Part shown: in pieces, positions 30,532-42,737 of the stretch
Layout: every line of letters starts with the position of its first letter
Numbering within the stretch: the stretch's first letter is position 1
Position numbers and translations under genes: made by a program
Assembly: GCA_903837555.1 (NCBI GenBank)
Contig: CAILUV010000028.1
Location: 18,326-82,325, forward strand
Direction of reading: 5' to 3'
Source: an uncultured Alphaproteobacteria bacterium
GTDB taxonomy: Bacteria > Pseudomonadota > Alphaproteobacteria > Micropepsales > Micropepsaceae
Length of the DNA stretch: 64,000 nt
Notes under the pieces: generated by a model
What the model was told of the DNA's origin: nothing
The model's input: the letters and a program-made list of their open reading frames with translations, nothing else
Database searches by the model: none

Positions 30532-31083
30532 GTGATCCGGCACATCCCCAACATGCTTTCGGGGCTTCGGCTCCTGGCCGCGCCGTTGGCGGCGTGGCTG
30601 ATCCTGAACGAGCGCGATACCGCCGCGCTGATCGTCTTCGCGCTGGCGGGCGCGAGCGACGGCCTGGATGGCTATGTCGCGCGGCGCTGGGGCTTCATGT
30701 CGCGTTTCGGCGCCTGGCTGGACCCGGTGGCCGACAAACTGCTGATGCTGTTCTCGCTTACCGCGCTTTACATGGTGGGCGCCACGCCGGTCTGGCTGCT
30801 GGCGCTGGTGGTGGCGCGCGACGCCGCGATCGCCGCGGGCTGGCTGCTGATAAACCAGCTGGGCCTGCCGCAGCGGAGCGAACCGTTGCTGATCGGCAAG
30901 ATTTCCACCGTGGTGCAGGTTCTATACATCCTGATCACCATCCTGCTGCTGGCGCTCGATGTCGAAGCGCCGGGCATTTCCAGTATCGCCGCCTGGATCA
31001 CCGGCCTTGTCACCATCAGTTCGGCCGCCGCCTATGCCGGCACGTTCCTGCGCGGCGTCGTCGCTGAGAAGAAATCTCCGTGA
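30532..31083 (+). CDS. CDP-alcohol phosphatidyltransferase family protein (PgsA-like)
   Basis: DGLDGYVARRWGFMSRFGAWLDPVADK matches DGxxAR..G...D...D motif; GTG start at 30532. Confidence 0.88.
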   Translation: MIRHIPNMLSGLRLLAAPLAAWLILNERDTAALIVFALAGASDGLDGYVARRWGFMSRFGAWLDPVADKLLMLFSLTALYMVGATPVWLLALVVARDAAIAAGWLLINQLGLPQRSEPLLIGKISTVVQVLYILITILLLALDVEAPGISSIAAWITGLVTISSAAAYAGTFLRGVVAEKKSP

Positions 31084-31730
31084 CGCAGCTTGTCCTGCCG
31101 CTGGAGACGCGCAGCGCCCAGGGCCGATCCGATTTCATCGTGGCCCCCGGCAACGAGCGTGCCGTCGCCTTTATCGACTCGTTCCGGGAATGGCCCGCGC
31201 CTGCCGCCGCGCTGATCGGCCCGCCCGCCAGCGGCAAATCGCATTTGGCCGCTGTGTGGGCGCAGCGCGTGGGGGCAGGGGTTGTTCAGGCCATGGCGCT
31301 GAACGCCGATGTGCCGCAAGGCCCGCTGGTGGTGGAGGATGTTGCGCAGGGCGTGGCGGAAGCGCCGCTGTTCGCGCTGCTGGAACGCGCCGCGCCGCTG
31401 CTGCTGACCTCGCAGGTGGGGCCGGCGGACTGGCCAACGAAATTCCGGTTCGCCTTGCCGGACCTAGTATCGCGCAGCCGCGCGCTTCTGGCCTTCGATC
31501 TTTGGGCGCCGGACGACGCGCTTTTGATGGGGCTGGCGGTCAAGCTGTTCGCCGACCGGCAGTTGCAGGTGCCCGAAAGCGTGATCAGCCACATGATCGC
31601 CACATTGGAGCGTTCGCCGGGCGCCATCCGCGACTTTGTCGCCCGCGCCGACGCCGCCGCGCTTGCCGCCAAAAAGCCGGTCAATCTGGGGCTTATCAAG
31701 GGCTTGCTGGCCGAGGCGCCGCCGCGTTAA
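31080..31730 (+). CDS. hdaA: DnaA regulatory inactivator HdaA-like
   Basis: N-terminal clamp-binding-type motif QLVLPL; AAA+ P-loop LIGPPASGKSHLAAVWA. Confidence 0.85.
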   Translation: MTQLVLPLETRSAQGRSDFIVAPGNERAVAFIDSFREWPAPAAALIGPPASGKSHLAAVWAQRVGAGVVQAMALNADVPQGPLVVEDVAQGVAEAPLFALLERAAPLLLTSQVGPADWPTKFRFALPDLVSRSRALLAFDLWAPDDALLMGLAVKLFADRQLQVPESVISHMIATLERSPGAIRDFVARADAAALAAKKPVNLGLIKGLLAEAPPR

Positions 31731-31777
31731 CCCCTTTTGTCATGACATGTTCACGGATTGCGGCTTAGGTTTGGGCC

Positions 31778-34021
31778 ATGTCCGCCAGCCCCACCCCCGG
31801 CCTCGCCGTCGCCAATGAGGATGCCCCCAGCTCGCCCGAGGTTTCGACCGAGGATGTGGTGGCGCTCAAGCATCACGAGACGCTCTCTTTCGATCCGGCC
31901 TCGCCGGAGCGGTTCATCAACCGCGAACTGTCCTGGCTGGCCTTCAACCGCCGCGTCATTGAAGAGTCGCTGAACCGCCGCCATCCCCTGTTCGAGCGGC
32001 TGCGCTTTCTGTCCATCTCCGCGTCCAATCTCGACGAGTTCTACATGGTGCGCGTCGCCGGCCTGATGGGCATGGTGCGCGCCGGTGTCACCACCGCCAG
32101 TGCCGACGGCATGACGCCCGCCCAGCAGCTTGCCAAGGTCGATGAAACCGCGCGCGGGCTGATTGCCGACCAGCAGCGCATCTGGGCCGAGCTGCACGCC
32201 GAGCTGCGCCGCGAAGGCATCGCAGTGGTGACGGGCGAGGAGATTGCGCCGCGTGACCGCGACTATCTCGCCGCCCAGTTCGCCGAACAGATTTTTCCAG
32301 TTCTGACGCCGCTGGCGATCGATCCGGCGCACCCTTTTCCGTTCATTCCCAATCTGGGTTTCACCATCGCCGTGCAACTGTCCAACAAGCGCGACGGCAA
32401 GGAGTTTTCGGCGCTGATCCCGGTGCCCTCCCAGCTCAAGCGCTTTATCCGCCTTCCGGACAGCGAGAACCCGTCCTCGCCGCGCGACGTGCGCTTCATT
32501 CCGCTGGAGCATGTCATCGCGCTGTTTTTCGACCGGCTGTTCCCCGGCCATGCGGTTTCCGCCTGGGGCATGTTCCGTCTGCTGCGCGACAGCGACGTGG
32601 AAGTGGAGGAAGAAGCCGAAGACCTGGTGCTGCTGTTTGAATCGCTGCTCAAGCGCCGCCGCCGCGGCAGCGTGATCCACATGAAATGCAGCGCTTCGAT
32701 GCCGGGCGCCTTGCGCCATTTCATCGCCGAGCATCTGGACCTGGACGATTCCGAAATCGTCATCGTCAGCAACCTGATGGGCCTGTCGGACCTGGCCAAG
32801 CTGATCCTGCCCGAGCGCCCGGACCTTCAGTTCAAGCCTTACATCGCGCGCTTTCCCGAGCGCATTCGCGATCACAATGGCGACTGTTTCGCCGCCATCC
32901 GCGAAAAAGACCTTATCGTCCATCATCCGTTCGAAAGCTTCGACTCGGTGGTGCAGTTCCTGCGCCAGGCCGCCGCCGATCCCGATGTGGTGGCGATCAA
33001 GCAGACGCTGTACCGCACCAGCCATGACAGCCCCATCGTTTCGGCCCTGATCGAAGCCGCCGAAGCGGGCAAATCGGTCACCGCGCTGGTGGAACTGAAA
33101 GCCCGTTTCGACGAAGCCGCCAACATCAAATGGGCACGCGACCTGGAACGCGCCGGCGTGCAGGTGGTCTATGGCTTCATCGCGCTGAAGACCCACGCCA
33201 AGATCAGCCTGGTGGTGCGCCGTGAAAGCGGCCAGCTTCGCACCTACTGCCATTTCGGCACCGGCAACTATCACCCCAATACCGCGCGCATTTATACCGA
33301 CCTGTCGCTGTTCAGCGCCGATCCGGCGCTGGGGCGCGACGCGGCGCAGCTTTTCAATTTCATTACTGGCTATGCCGAGCCGACGGGGCTGGAAAAGCTG
33401 TCCATGTCGCCTTTCTCGCTGCGTGGGCGGCTGGTGGAAGCGATCCAGCAGGAAATCATGCATGCCCGCGCCGGCAGGCCTGCCGCGATCTGGGTCAAGC
33501 TGAACAGCCTGGTCGATCCGGCGATGATCGACGGCCTCTACCGCGCCAGCCAGGCCGGGGTGAAGATCGAGCTGATCGTGCGCGGCATCTGTTGCCTGCG
33601 CCCGGGCGTACCGGGCCTGTCGGAAAACATCCATGTGAAATCGATCGTTGGGCGCTTCCTGGAGCATGGCCGCATCATCTGTTTCGGCAACGGCCACGGA
33701 CTGCCGCACAAGGACGCGAAAGTGTTCGTGTCGTCCGCCGACTGGATGCCGCGCAATCTCGACCGCCGGGTGGAAACCCTGGTGCCCATCGAAAACCCCA
33801 CAGTCCATCAACAAGTCCTTGACCAGATCATGGTCGCGCAGCTGAAAGACCAGGCGCAAAGCTGGTATATGGAGCCGGACGGGCAATATGTCCGTGATTC
33901 TCACTCCGAGGACGCTGATGCTTTCTCCGCGCACACCTATTTCATGACCAACCCGTCGCTTTCCGGGCGCGGCCGCGCGCTCAAGATGCAGACTTCGGAC
34001 ACCCGCAAGCGCCGGGATTGA
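31778..34021 (+). CDS. ppk1: polyphosphate kinase 1
   Basis: [19 protein letters not shown]...FYMVRVAGL...[26 protein letters not shown]. Confidence 0.96.
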   Translation: MSASPTPGLAVANEDAPSSPEVSTEDVVALKHHETLSFDPASPERFINRELSWLAFNRRVIEESLNRRHPLFERLRFLSISASNLDEFYMVRVAGLMGMVRAGVTTASADGMTPAQQLAKVDETARGLIADQQRIWAELHAELRREGIAVVTGEEIAPRDRDYLAAQFAEQIFPVLTPLAIDPAHPFPFIPNLGFTIAVQLSNKRDGKEFSALIPVPSQLKRFIRLPDSENPSSPRDVRFIPLEHVIALFFDRLFPGHAVSAWGMFRLLRDSDVEVEEEAEDLVLLFESLLKRRRRGSVIHMKCSASMPGALRHFIAEHLDLDDSEIVIVSNLMGLSDLAKLILPERPDLQFKPYIARFPERIRDHNGDCFAAIREKDLIVHHPFESFDSVVQFLRQAAADPDVVAIKQTLYRTSHDSPIVSALIEAAEAGKSVTALVELKARFDEAANIKWARDLERAGVQVVYGFIALKTHAKISLVVRRESGQLRTYCHFGTGNYHPNTARIYTDLSLFSADPALGRDAAQLFNFITGYAEPTGLEKLSMSPFSLRGRLVEAIQQEIMHARAGRPAAIWVKLNSLVDPAMIDGLYRASQAGVKIELIVRGICCLRPGVPGLSENIHVKSIVGRFLEHGRIICFGNGHGLPHKDAKVFVSSADWMPRNLDRRVETLVPIENPTVHQQVLDQIMVAQLKDQAQSWYMEPDGQYVRDSHSEDADAFSAHTYFMTNPSLSGRGRALKMQTSDTRKRRD

Positions 34022-34027
34022 AGACCG

Positions 34028-35533
34028 GTGTCGGGTTCCCCTGATCTGCGGAGCGCGTCTCCCCGCAGCGCCAAGGCGCGCGGGCCTGTCGCCATTGTCG
34101 ATATCGGCTCCAATTCCGTGCGTCTGGTGATCTACGAATCCGCCAGCCGCATCGCTGCCACGCTCCAGAACGAAAAATCCATCTGCGCCATCGGGCGTGA
34201 CATGGTCACAAGCGGGCGCCTGCATGCCGAGGGCTGCGCCGCGGCGCTGGAAGCCTTGGCGCGGTTCCGCGTCATGGCGGACGGCATGAAGGTGGAGTTG
34301 CGCGAAGCGGTGGCGACGGCGGCGGCCCGCGATGCCGTCAATGGCGCCGAATTCATCGCCCGCGCCGAAAAGGCCTGGGGCGGGCCGATCCGCATTCTCA
34401 CCGGCGAAGACGAAGCGCATATCGCCGCCGAAGGTGTGCTGGCGGGCATTCCCGACGCGGACGGGCTGGCGGCGGATCTGGGGGGCGGCAGCCTCGACAT
34501 GGTCACGGTCCGGGGCGGCGCGACGGGCGCGGCCGTCACGCTGCCGTTCGGGCCCTTGCGGCTGATGGACCAGTCCAAGGGCGATCCCGACAAGGCGCGC
34601 GACATTGTCGACAAGGGGCTCAAGCATGTGCCGGGCCTGTCGGCCCCGGCGCTGTATGCGGTGGGCGGCATCTGGCGCAGCTTCGCGCGCGTCGACATGG
34701 AAGAGCAGAATTACCCGCTCCATGTGCTGCAGCATTATACCATTCCGCGTGGGCGGGCGCTGCGGCTGTGCCGCCTGCTGGCGGGCCTGTCCAAGGACAG
34801 CGTGCGCAAGATCAAGGTCGTGTCCAAGCGCCGCGCCGAAAGCCTTCCCTATGGCGCGGTGGTGCTGGAACGGCTGCTGGAGGCAGGCGACATCAAGGAT
34901 GTCGTGATCTCCGCTTACGGATTGCGCGAAGGCCTGCTGTTTCGTGGCCTGCCCCCGGACGAACGCCTCAAGGATCCGCTGGTGGAATTTGCCCGCGCCA
35001 CCAACATCCGCACCGCGCGCGTGCCGGCCCATGCCGATGAAATGATCCGCTGGACGGCGCCGCTGTTTGAAGGGGAGGGCGGGGAACTGGCGCGCATCCG
35101 CGAGGCGAGCGCCTATTTTTCGGATGTGGGATGGCGGCGTCATCCCGACGACCGGTCGCTGGGCGCCTTCAGCCAGGTGCAGACCGCCCCCTTTGCCGGG
35201 GCCAGTCACCGGGCCCGCTCGCTGATTGCGACATCGGTGTTCCACCGCTATTCCGGCGACCAGGATTTTCCGCAGGGACTGGCGCAGGCCGGATTGCTCG
35301 ACAAGGAAGACGAGAAACGGGCGCTGCTGCTGGGCCTTGCCTGGCGCTTCGCCTTTTCGCTATCGGCCAGCGCGGCGGGCGAGCTGGCGCAATACCGGCT
35401 GCGCCTGACGCCCTCCAAGATCATCCTGGAGGTGCCGCCCCGCCGCGCCGCCATTGCGGGCGAGCCGGTGCAGAAACGGCTGGGGGCTTTGGCCGATGCC
35501 CTGGGCCGCAAGGGTGAAATACTCGTTGGGTGA
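34028..35533 (+). CDS. ppx: exopolyphosphatase, Ppx/GppA family
   Basis: VAIVDIGSNSVRLVIYE...LAADLGGGSLDMV; directly follows ppk. Confidence 0.93.
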   Translation: MSGSPDLRSASPRSAKARGPVAIVDIGSNSVRLVIYESASRIAATLQNEKSICAIGRDMVTSGRLHAEGCAAALEALARFRVMADGMKVELREAVATAAARDAVNGAEFIARAEKAWGGPIRILTGEDEAHIAAEGVLAGIPDADGLAADLGGGSLDMVTVRGGATGAAVTLPFGPLRLMDQSKGDPDKARDIVDKGLKHVPGLSAPALYAVGGIWRSFARVDMEEQNYPLHVLQHYTIPRGRALRLCRLLAGLSKDSVRKIKVVSKRRAESLPYGAVVLERLLEAGDIKDVVISAYGLREGLLFRGLPPDERLKDPLVEFARATNIRTARVPAHADEMIRWTAPLFEGEGGELARIREASAYFSDVGWRRHPDDRSLGAFSQVQTAPFAGASHRARSLIATSVFHRYSGDQDFPQGLAQAGLLDKEDEKRALLLGLAWRFAFSLSASAAGELAQYRLRLTPSKIILEVPPRRAAIAGEPVQKRLGALADALGRKGEILVG

Positions 35534-35767
35534 GGCGGATCCGCGAAAGGTCCGGTGGACCTTTCGCCCGCCGAACGCCGCAGCGCCGCGTTTATTTTCG
35601 CGGCGCGAGGCCGGACTAACCACTTGCTGCGCCTGCGAAAAATAACTGCTTTGGGAACCCGCCCTTGCGCCCCGGCCCGCGTAAGGCTTTAAAGGGGGAA
35701 GAGCTGCGTGTCGGGGCGGGAAGCGCAGCCAATAGTTCAGTCTTTCAAAGACTTAAGGAGTAACGTC

Positions 35768-35965
35768 ATGGGTGCGTTCAGCTGGGTTCACATTGCCATT
35801 CTGGCCGCCGTCGCGCTGGTGCTGTTCGGTGGCCGCGGCAAGGTCTCCGACCTGATGGGCGATTTCGGCAAGGGCATCAATTCGTTCAAGAAGGGCCTGA
35901 CCGAGAAGGACGATCCCAAGGTCATCAACGCCGAGGCCAATGAAAAGGACAAGACGGCGGTCTAA
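35768..35965 (+). CDS. tatA: Sec-independent translocase TatA
   Basis: [44 protein letters not shown]. Confidence 0.95.
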   Translation: MGAFSWVHIAILAAVALVLFGGRGKVSDLMGDFGKGINSFKKGLTEKDDPKVINAEANEKDKTAV

Positions 35966-36047
35966 ATCGCCGTCATCATTGCGCGATCCGGTTCATCTTC
36001 GCGCTTTCTAGGCTCGCGTTTTTCCGGATCACGCGGGGGCGTTTTTC

Positions 36048-36497
36048 ATGTTCGATCTGTTCAGTTCGAGCCATCTTCTCATCCTGCTCATCGTCGCGCT
36101 GGTGGTGGTGGGTCCCAAGGACCTTCCCAAGCTGCTGCACATGATGGGCAAGTGGGCGGGGAAGGCGCGCGCCATGGCGGGCGAATTCCGCAAGAGCTTC
36201 GACGAGATGGCGCGCCAGACCGAGCTGGACGAGCTGCGCAAGGAAATCGAGGCGCTGAAGAAGAACAACCCGGTGTCCGAATTCCAGAACACCATGTCCG
36301 ACATGCAGAACAAGATAAACGATCCCCTGGCCGCGGCGATGGACGGCGCCGGCCAATCTTCGCCCGAGAGCTCTGCGCCGCTGGAAGGCGGCCCCGAACC
36401 GCGCGCCGGCGAATTCGAGGTGACGGATGCCGCGCCTGTGCCCGAACATGAACCGCTGGCCGAACCCGCGCCCGCCCGCAACGCATCGCAGGCCTGA
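36048..36497 (+). CDS. tatB: Sec-independent translocase TatB
   Basis: MFDLFSSSHLLILLIVALVVVGPKDLPKLLHMMGKW. Confidence 0.94.
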   Translation: MFDLFSSSHLLILLIVALVVVGPKDLPKLLHMMGKWAGKARAMAGEFRKSFDEMARQTELDELRKEIEALKKNNPVSEFQNTMSDMQNKINDPLAAAMDGAGQSSPESSAPLEGGPEPRAGEFEVTDAAPVPEHEPLAEPAPARNASQA

Positions 36498-36502
36498 CGC
36501 AA

Positions 36503-37324
36503 GTGGTAACGCCAACCCCCGAAGACGAAGCCGCGCTGGACGCCACCAAGGCGCCGCTGATGGAACACCTGCTGGAGCTGCGCAAGCGGCTGATCTATGC
36601 GGTGATCGGCTTCGGCATCTGCTTTGCGGTGAGCTTTGCCTTCTCGACCCAGATGTTCAACATCCTGACCGCCCCGCTGCACGAAGCGCTGCGGGGCCGG
36701 TCCAACGATCACCTGATCTATACCGCCTTGACCGAAGTGTTCTTCACCAAGGTGAAGATCGGCATGTTCGGCGGCCTGTGTTTCGGCTTTCCCATCATTG
36801 CTTGGCAGCTCTGGGCCTTTATCGGGCCCGGCCTCTACAAGCACGAGAAGAACGCCTTCGCGCCCTTCCTGCTGGCAGTGCCCTTCATGTTCGCGCTGGG
36901 CGGGTGCTTCGTCTATTTCATCATGCTGCCATTCTCGATCCAGTTCTTCGCCGGCTACCAGGTGCCGACCACCGACGGCGCCATCGGCATCGAGCTGCAG
37001 GCCAAGGTGAGTGATTACCTGAGCTTCGTGATGACGCTGATCTTTGCCTTCGGGCTGACTTTCCAGCTTCCGGTGCTGCTGACGCTGCTGGGCAAGGTCG
37101 GGATCGTCAGCAGCAACGGCCTGCGCGAGATGCGCCGCTACGCCATTGTCGGCCTGTTCGCGGTGGCGGCGGTGTTCACGCCGCCGGACGCGATTTCCAT
37201 GCTGGCGCTGGCCGTGCCGCTGGTGATCCTCTACGAAATCTCGATCTTCTGCGTGAAGATGATCGAAAACGGCCGCGCGAAAGAAGACGCCGAGCGCGCC
37301 GCCCGCGACCTCACGCCGGCCTAA
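36503..37324 (+). CDS. tatC: Sec-independent translocase TatC
   Basis: MEHLLELRKRLIYAVIGF...multi-TM; follows tatB; GTG start. Confidence 0.96.
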   Translation: MVTPTPEDEAALDATKAPLMEHLLELRKRLIYAVIGFGICFAVSFAFSTQMFNILTAPLHEALRGRSNDHLIYTALTEVFFTKVKIGMFGGLCFGFPIIAWQLWAFIGPGLYKHEKNAFAPFLLAVPFMFALGGCFVYFIMLPFSIQFFAGYQVPTTDGAIGIELQAKVSDYLSFVMTLIFAFGLTFQLPVLLTLLGKVGIVSSNGLREMRRYAIVGLFAVAAVFTPPDAISMLALAVPLVILYEISIFCVKMIENGRAKEDAERAARDLTPA

Positions 37325-38406
37325 GCCGCCGCCACGCGGCGTCCCATCCGGATTCGGCTGGCGGGGAAGTTCAGAACAATGCGCGTGCCGCGTCCCGGCA
37401 AGCTGGAAATGGCCAATGTGCCGTCATGCAATTCCAGCATCGCCTTGGCCAGCCGCAGCCCCAGCCCGGTGCCGTTGTGCTTGGCGGTCATCTTGTTTTC
37501 GATCTGGCCGAAGGGCATCAGTGCCTGCTGGATTTCCGCATCCGTCATGCCGATGCCGGAATCCTCAACGGCCACGGCATAGCCGCCGTCCGGCAGCGCT
37601 TCGCCGCAGACCCGCACATGTCCGCCTTGCGGCGTGAACTTGATGGCGTTGCCCACCAGGTTGATCATGATCTGGCGGATCATGCGGTCCACCGCCAGCA
37701 GCCGCACGCTTTGCGGCGGCAGTTCCCCGATCACCTGCACGCCATACTTCTTGCCCAGGTCCGCCACCATGGCGAGCGAGCCTTCCAGCGACAGGCGCAG
37801 CGGGAATTCCTCGGCGCTTTCCAGCGACATCTTGCCGGCCTCGATCTTCGACAGGTCCAGGATGTCGTTGATGATGCCCAGCAGGTAGCGGCCGCTGCTG
37901 TGGATGTCGCCCGCATAGCCCAGGTAACGCGGATTGTTCACTGGCCCCAGATGCTGTTCCTTCATCACCTCGGAAAAGCCCATGATGGCGTTCAGTGGCG
38001 TGCGCAGTTCGTGGCTCATATTCGCCAGGAAGGCCGACTTGGCACGGTTCGCTTCCTTCGCCTGTTCGGCGGTGATCGCCAGGTGGCGGGACATTTCATC
38101 CAGCCGGGACCGGCTTTTCTGCAATTGGGTGATCACGTCGCGGGCATAGAAAATGATCGGCGCGGCGATCACGGCGATGACCACGGACTGGTTCAGCAGG
38201 TTGATGGACTGGACCGGCAGCCCTTCCATCGCGCGCATCAGCATATGCAGCGGCACCGCCGCGCCCACTGCCATCGCCGTTAGCGCGGCGGTGGCGCCGT
38301 AACGGCCCAGCGGCGACAGCCGCGCATCCAGCGCGTCGAGTGCCGCACGCAGCCGCGCGGGAATATGGTTTCGCGATTTCCGGCCCAACCGGTACCCCCC
38401 AGTCAT
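37321..38406 (-). CDS. sensor histidine kinase (HisKA + HATPase)
   Basis: FLANMSHELRTPLNAIMGFSEVMKEQHLGP H-box; N-term TMs; MINLVGNAIKFTPQGG, DSGIGM, GTGLGLRLAKAMLELH. Confidence 0.92.
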   Translation of the reverse strand: MTGGYRLGRKSRNHIPARLRAALDALDARLSPLGRYGATAALTAMAVGAAVPLHMLMRAMEGLPVQSINLLNQSVVIAVIAAPIIFYARDVITQLQKSRSRLDEMSRHLAITAEQAKEANRAKSAFLANMSHELRTPLNAIMGFSEVMKEQHLGPVNNPRYLGYAGDIHSSGRYLLGIINDILDLSKIEAGKMSLESAEEFPLRLSLEGSLAMVADLGKKYGVQVIGELPPQSVRLLAVDRMIRQIMINLVGNAIKFTPQGGHVRVCGEALPDGGYAVAVEDSGIGMTDAEIQQALMPFGQIENKMTAKHNGTGLGLRLAKAMLELHDGTLAISSLPGRGTRIVLNFPASRIRMGRRVAAA

Positions 38407-38477
38407 GTCGAAATGTTACGCCTGCTCCGGTTGCAGCGTGGTTGCGGGGGCGGGCGCAATTGTTCCGAACGGCTTAG

Positions 38478-39874
<1,397 letters not shown>

Positions 39875-39875
<1 letters not shown>

Positions 39876-40639
39876 TGCGCATTCTTGTCACCAATGACGA
39901 CGGTATCCATTCGCCGGGTCTGACCGTTGCCGAAAATATCGCCCGCGCCATCTGCGACGATGTCTGGGTGGTGGCGCCCGAGAACGAACAGTCGGGCGCT
40001 TCGCATTCCCTCACCCTCAGCGCGCCCTTGCGCATGCGCCGGATGGACGAGCGCCATTACGCCGTCAGCGGCACGCCCACCGATTGCGTGATGATGGGCT
40101 GCCTTCATCTTTTGAAAGACCAGATGCCGGATCTGATCATTTCCGGCGTCAACTGGGGCTCCAACCTGGCAGACGACGTCACCTATTCGGGCACCATCGC
40201 GGGCGCGATGGAAGGCTGCGCGCTGGGCATTGCGTCCATCGCGCTGTCGCAGGCCTATGACGAATCCTCGCGGCTGGAGATCGACTGGTCAGCGGGCGAG
40301 GCGCATGGCGCCGAGGTGGTGAAGAAGCTGGTCGCGGCGGGCTGGCCGGCGGGCACGCTGATGAATGTGAACTTCCCGGCCTGTCCGGCCGCCGCGGTCA
40401 AGGGCACTGTGGTGGTGCCGCAGGGCAAATACGATCTGCAATCCACCGAAATCGAGGAACGGCACGACGCGCGTCAGCGCGCTTACTATTGGATCGGCCT
40501 GCGCCGCCGCCGCGCCACGCCGCCGGAAAATACCGATCTGGGCGCGGTCTATGCCGGCAAGATCGCGGTCACGCCGCTGCACATGAACCTGACGGAACTT
40601 TCGGTGCTGGACGCGCTGCGCCAGCGGCTGGCGCAGTAG
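39875..40639 (+). CDS. surE: 5'-nucleotidase SurE
   Basis: MRILVTNDDGIHSPGLTV...VVAPENEQSGASHSLTL; start overlaps serS stop. Confidence 0.96.
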
Positions 40640-40783
40640 GGAAGCATTAACTTTCGCCGATTGCCTACCAGCCCCTGTGCCGGCGGGGCTTTGCGCGTCT
40701 AGAAATGCGCCGCTACACGGTTAAACCCTTCTCAACTTTTCGCACGCATGATCCGTTTCGAGACAGTGCAGAAGGCACATCCG

Positions 40784-41470
40784 ATGGTTCATATTCGCAA
40801 GATTGCTCTGGTCGTGTTCGCCGCGCTGGCCGCGCCGTTGATGGCAGGCTGCGCCACAACGCCCGAAACCCAATTGAGCTGGGATGCCAATACCCGTGTC
40901 GGCAAGACGCGCACCACTGCGGTTGCCAAGCCCAAGCCGAAATCGGCCAAGACCTATGTCTATGAAGACAAGTATGCGTCCGCCAAGCCGACGCCGCGGC
41001 CCGCGCCCAATTATGTCACCAAGAATGTGACGCCCTATACGCCCGTCACCGCCAAGCCGCTTGCGCCGGTCGGCGGAGCGCCGACCTTCGCCTGGCCGGT
41101 CAGCGGCCGCGTGGTTTCCGATTTCGGCACCACCGCAAGCGGCGGCAAGAATGACGGCATCAATATCGCCACGGCCATGGGCGCGCCGATCCATGCCAGC
41201 GCTTCGGGCACCGTGACCTATGCCGGTGACGAACTGAAAGGCTATGGCAACCTGGTTCTGATCAAGCACAGCGGCGGCTACACCACCGCCTATGCCCATG
41301 CCGAACGGCTGGTCGTGTCGAAGAACGACTTTGTCGCGCGCGGACAGGTCATCGGCTATTCGGGTCAGACCGGCGATGTGACCAGCCCGCAGTTGCATTT
41401 CGAAATCCGCTCGAACACAACGCCGGTCAATCCGCGCTCGTATCTGACGACGACCTCGGCTTCCAACTAG
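40784..41470 (+). CDS. M23 family peptidase lipoprotein (LytM/NlpD-like)
   Basis: Lipobox LMAGCATTP; FAWPVSGRVVSDFG...NDGINIATAMGAPIHASASGTVTYAGDELKGYGNLVLIKHSGGYTTAYAH. Confidence 0.9.
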   Translation: MVHIRKIALVVFAALAAPLMAGCATTPETQLSWDANTRVGKTRTTAVAKPKPKSAKTYVYEDKYASAKPTPRPAPNYVTKNVTPYTPVTAKPLAPVGGAPTFAWPVSGRVVSDFGTTASGGKNDGINIATAMGAPIHASASGTVTYAGDELKGYGNLVLIKHSGGYTTAYAHAERLVVSKNDFVARGQVIGYSGQTGDVTSPQLHFEIRSNTTPVNPRSYLTTTSASN

Positions 41471-42345
41471 TCCAGTTTCTGGCCGAGTTCGCCTGCCAGG
41501 TCTTGTATGAACTGCCAGGCGACGCGGCCCGAGCGGCCGCCGCGTCCCATCGCCCAGGCCAGCGCGCGCCTGCGCAGCTCTTCCGGCGCGATCTTGAGCT
41601 TGTGATAGGCGGCATAGCCTTCGATCATCGACAGATATTCGTCCTGCCCGCAGTGATGGAAGCCCAGCCACAGGCCGAACCGGTCTGACAGTGACACTTT
41701 CTCCTCGACCGCTTCGCCGGGATTGATGGCGGTGCCGCGTTCATTGTCGACCAGATCGCGCGGCATCAGGTGCCGCCGGTTGGAGGTGGCATAGAAAATC
41801 GTGTTGGTGGGCCGCCCTTCGATGCCGCCTTCCAGCGCCGCCTTCAACGACTTGTAGCTGGTATCGTCCTTGTCGAAGGACAGGTCGTCGCAGAACATCA
41901 CGATGCGGCGCTTCGAAGCGCGCAAGGTGCGCAGCAGCAGCGGCAGGGTGTCGATGTCCTCGCGGTGGATTTCGATCAGCGCCAGCCGGTCGGCCCCCTT
42001 GCGGCCTTCATTGACCTCTTCATGCACCGCCTTGACCAGCGAGCTCTTGCCCATGCCGCGCGCGCCCCACAGCAGCGCATTGTTGGCGGGCAGGCCTTGC
42101 GCGAACCGCTTGGTGTTGGCCAGAAGCGTATCGCGCTGATTTTCCACGCCCTTGAGCAGGGCGATATCGACATGGGAGACATGCGGCACGGCGACCAGCC
42201 CACCTTGGACCGGCTCCCATACAAAAGCGTCACCATCCGGCAAGGTGGTGGCCAAGGACGCGGGCGCCAGCCGTTCCAGCGCGTCCGCGATGCGGGCCAG
42301 CAGGGCAGGGTTCGCCAGTGCGTCGTTTTTGTCGCTGCTTGTCAT
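41467..42345 (-). CDS. DUF815-family AAA+ ATPase
   Basis: ALLWGARGMGKSSLVKAVHEE Walker A; RIVMFCDDLSFDKDD; NTIFYATSNRRHLMPRDLVDNE. Confidence 0.88.
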   Translation of the reverse strand: MTSSDKNDALANPALLARIADALERLAPASLATTLPDGDAFVWEPVQGGLVAVPHVSHVDIALLKGVENQRDTLLANTKRFAQGLPANNALLWGARGMGKSSLVKAVHEEVNEGRKGADRLALIEIHREDIDTLPLLLRTLRASKRRIVMFCDDLSFDKDDTSYKSLKAALEGGIEGRPTNTIFYATSNRRHLMPRDLVDNERGTAINPGEAVEEKVSLSDRFGLWLGFHHCGQDEYLSMIEGYAAYHKLKIAPEELRRRALAWAMGRGGRSGRVAWQFIQDLAGELGQKLD

Positions 42346-42427
42346 GCTAACCCCTTGATTTCCCATAGTTGCAAAGGAAGGCTGCGCCGCTATAGTCCGG
42401 CCCGCATTCCAAGCAAAGACCGCCACT

Positions 42428-42730
42428 ATGAATCCGAACGATCCGATGTTCCAGACGCTGACGCTCGCGCTGCCGATGATCGCGATCTTCTACTTTCTTC
42501 TGTGGCGCCCGCAAAGCCAGCGCGCCAAGCAGTTGCGCGCCATGGTGGATGGCCTGCGCCGCGGTGACACGGTTGTTACCTCGGGCGGCATCCTGGGCAA
42601 GGTGGTCAAGTCTTCCAATGCCGACGATCCGGAAATCCTGATCGAGATCGCCGACAATGTGCAGGTGCGCGTTCTGAAAGCGACGTTGTCCGACGTGCGG
42701 TCCAAGAGTCAGCCTGCCGACAAGGACTGA
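42428..42730 (+). CDS. yajC: preprotein translocase subunit YajC
   Basis: LPMIAIFYFLLWRPQSQRAKQLRAMVDGLRRGDTVVTSGGILGKV. Confidence 0.95.
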   Translation: MNPNDPMFQTLTLALPMIAIFYFLLWRPQSQRAKQLRAMVDGLRRGDTVVTSGGILGKVVKSSNADDPEILIEIADNVQVRVLKATLSDVRSKSQPADKD

Positions 42731-42737
42731 ATAGTTC

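Noticed and set aside
31751-35245. 1164-aa minus-strand ORF across ppk and ppx
   Set aside because: Antisense to two clear genes; His/Gln/Arg-rich shadow ORF typical of high-GC codon bias.
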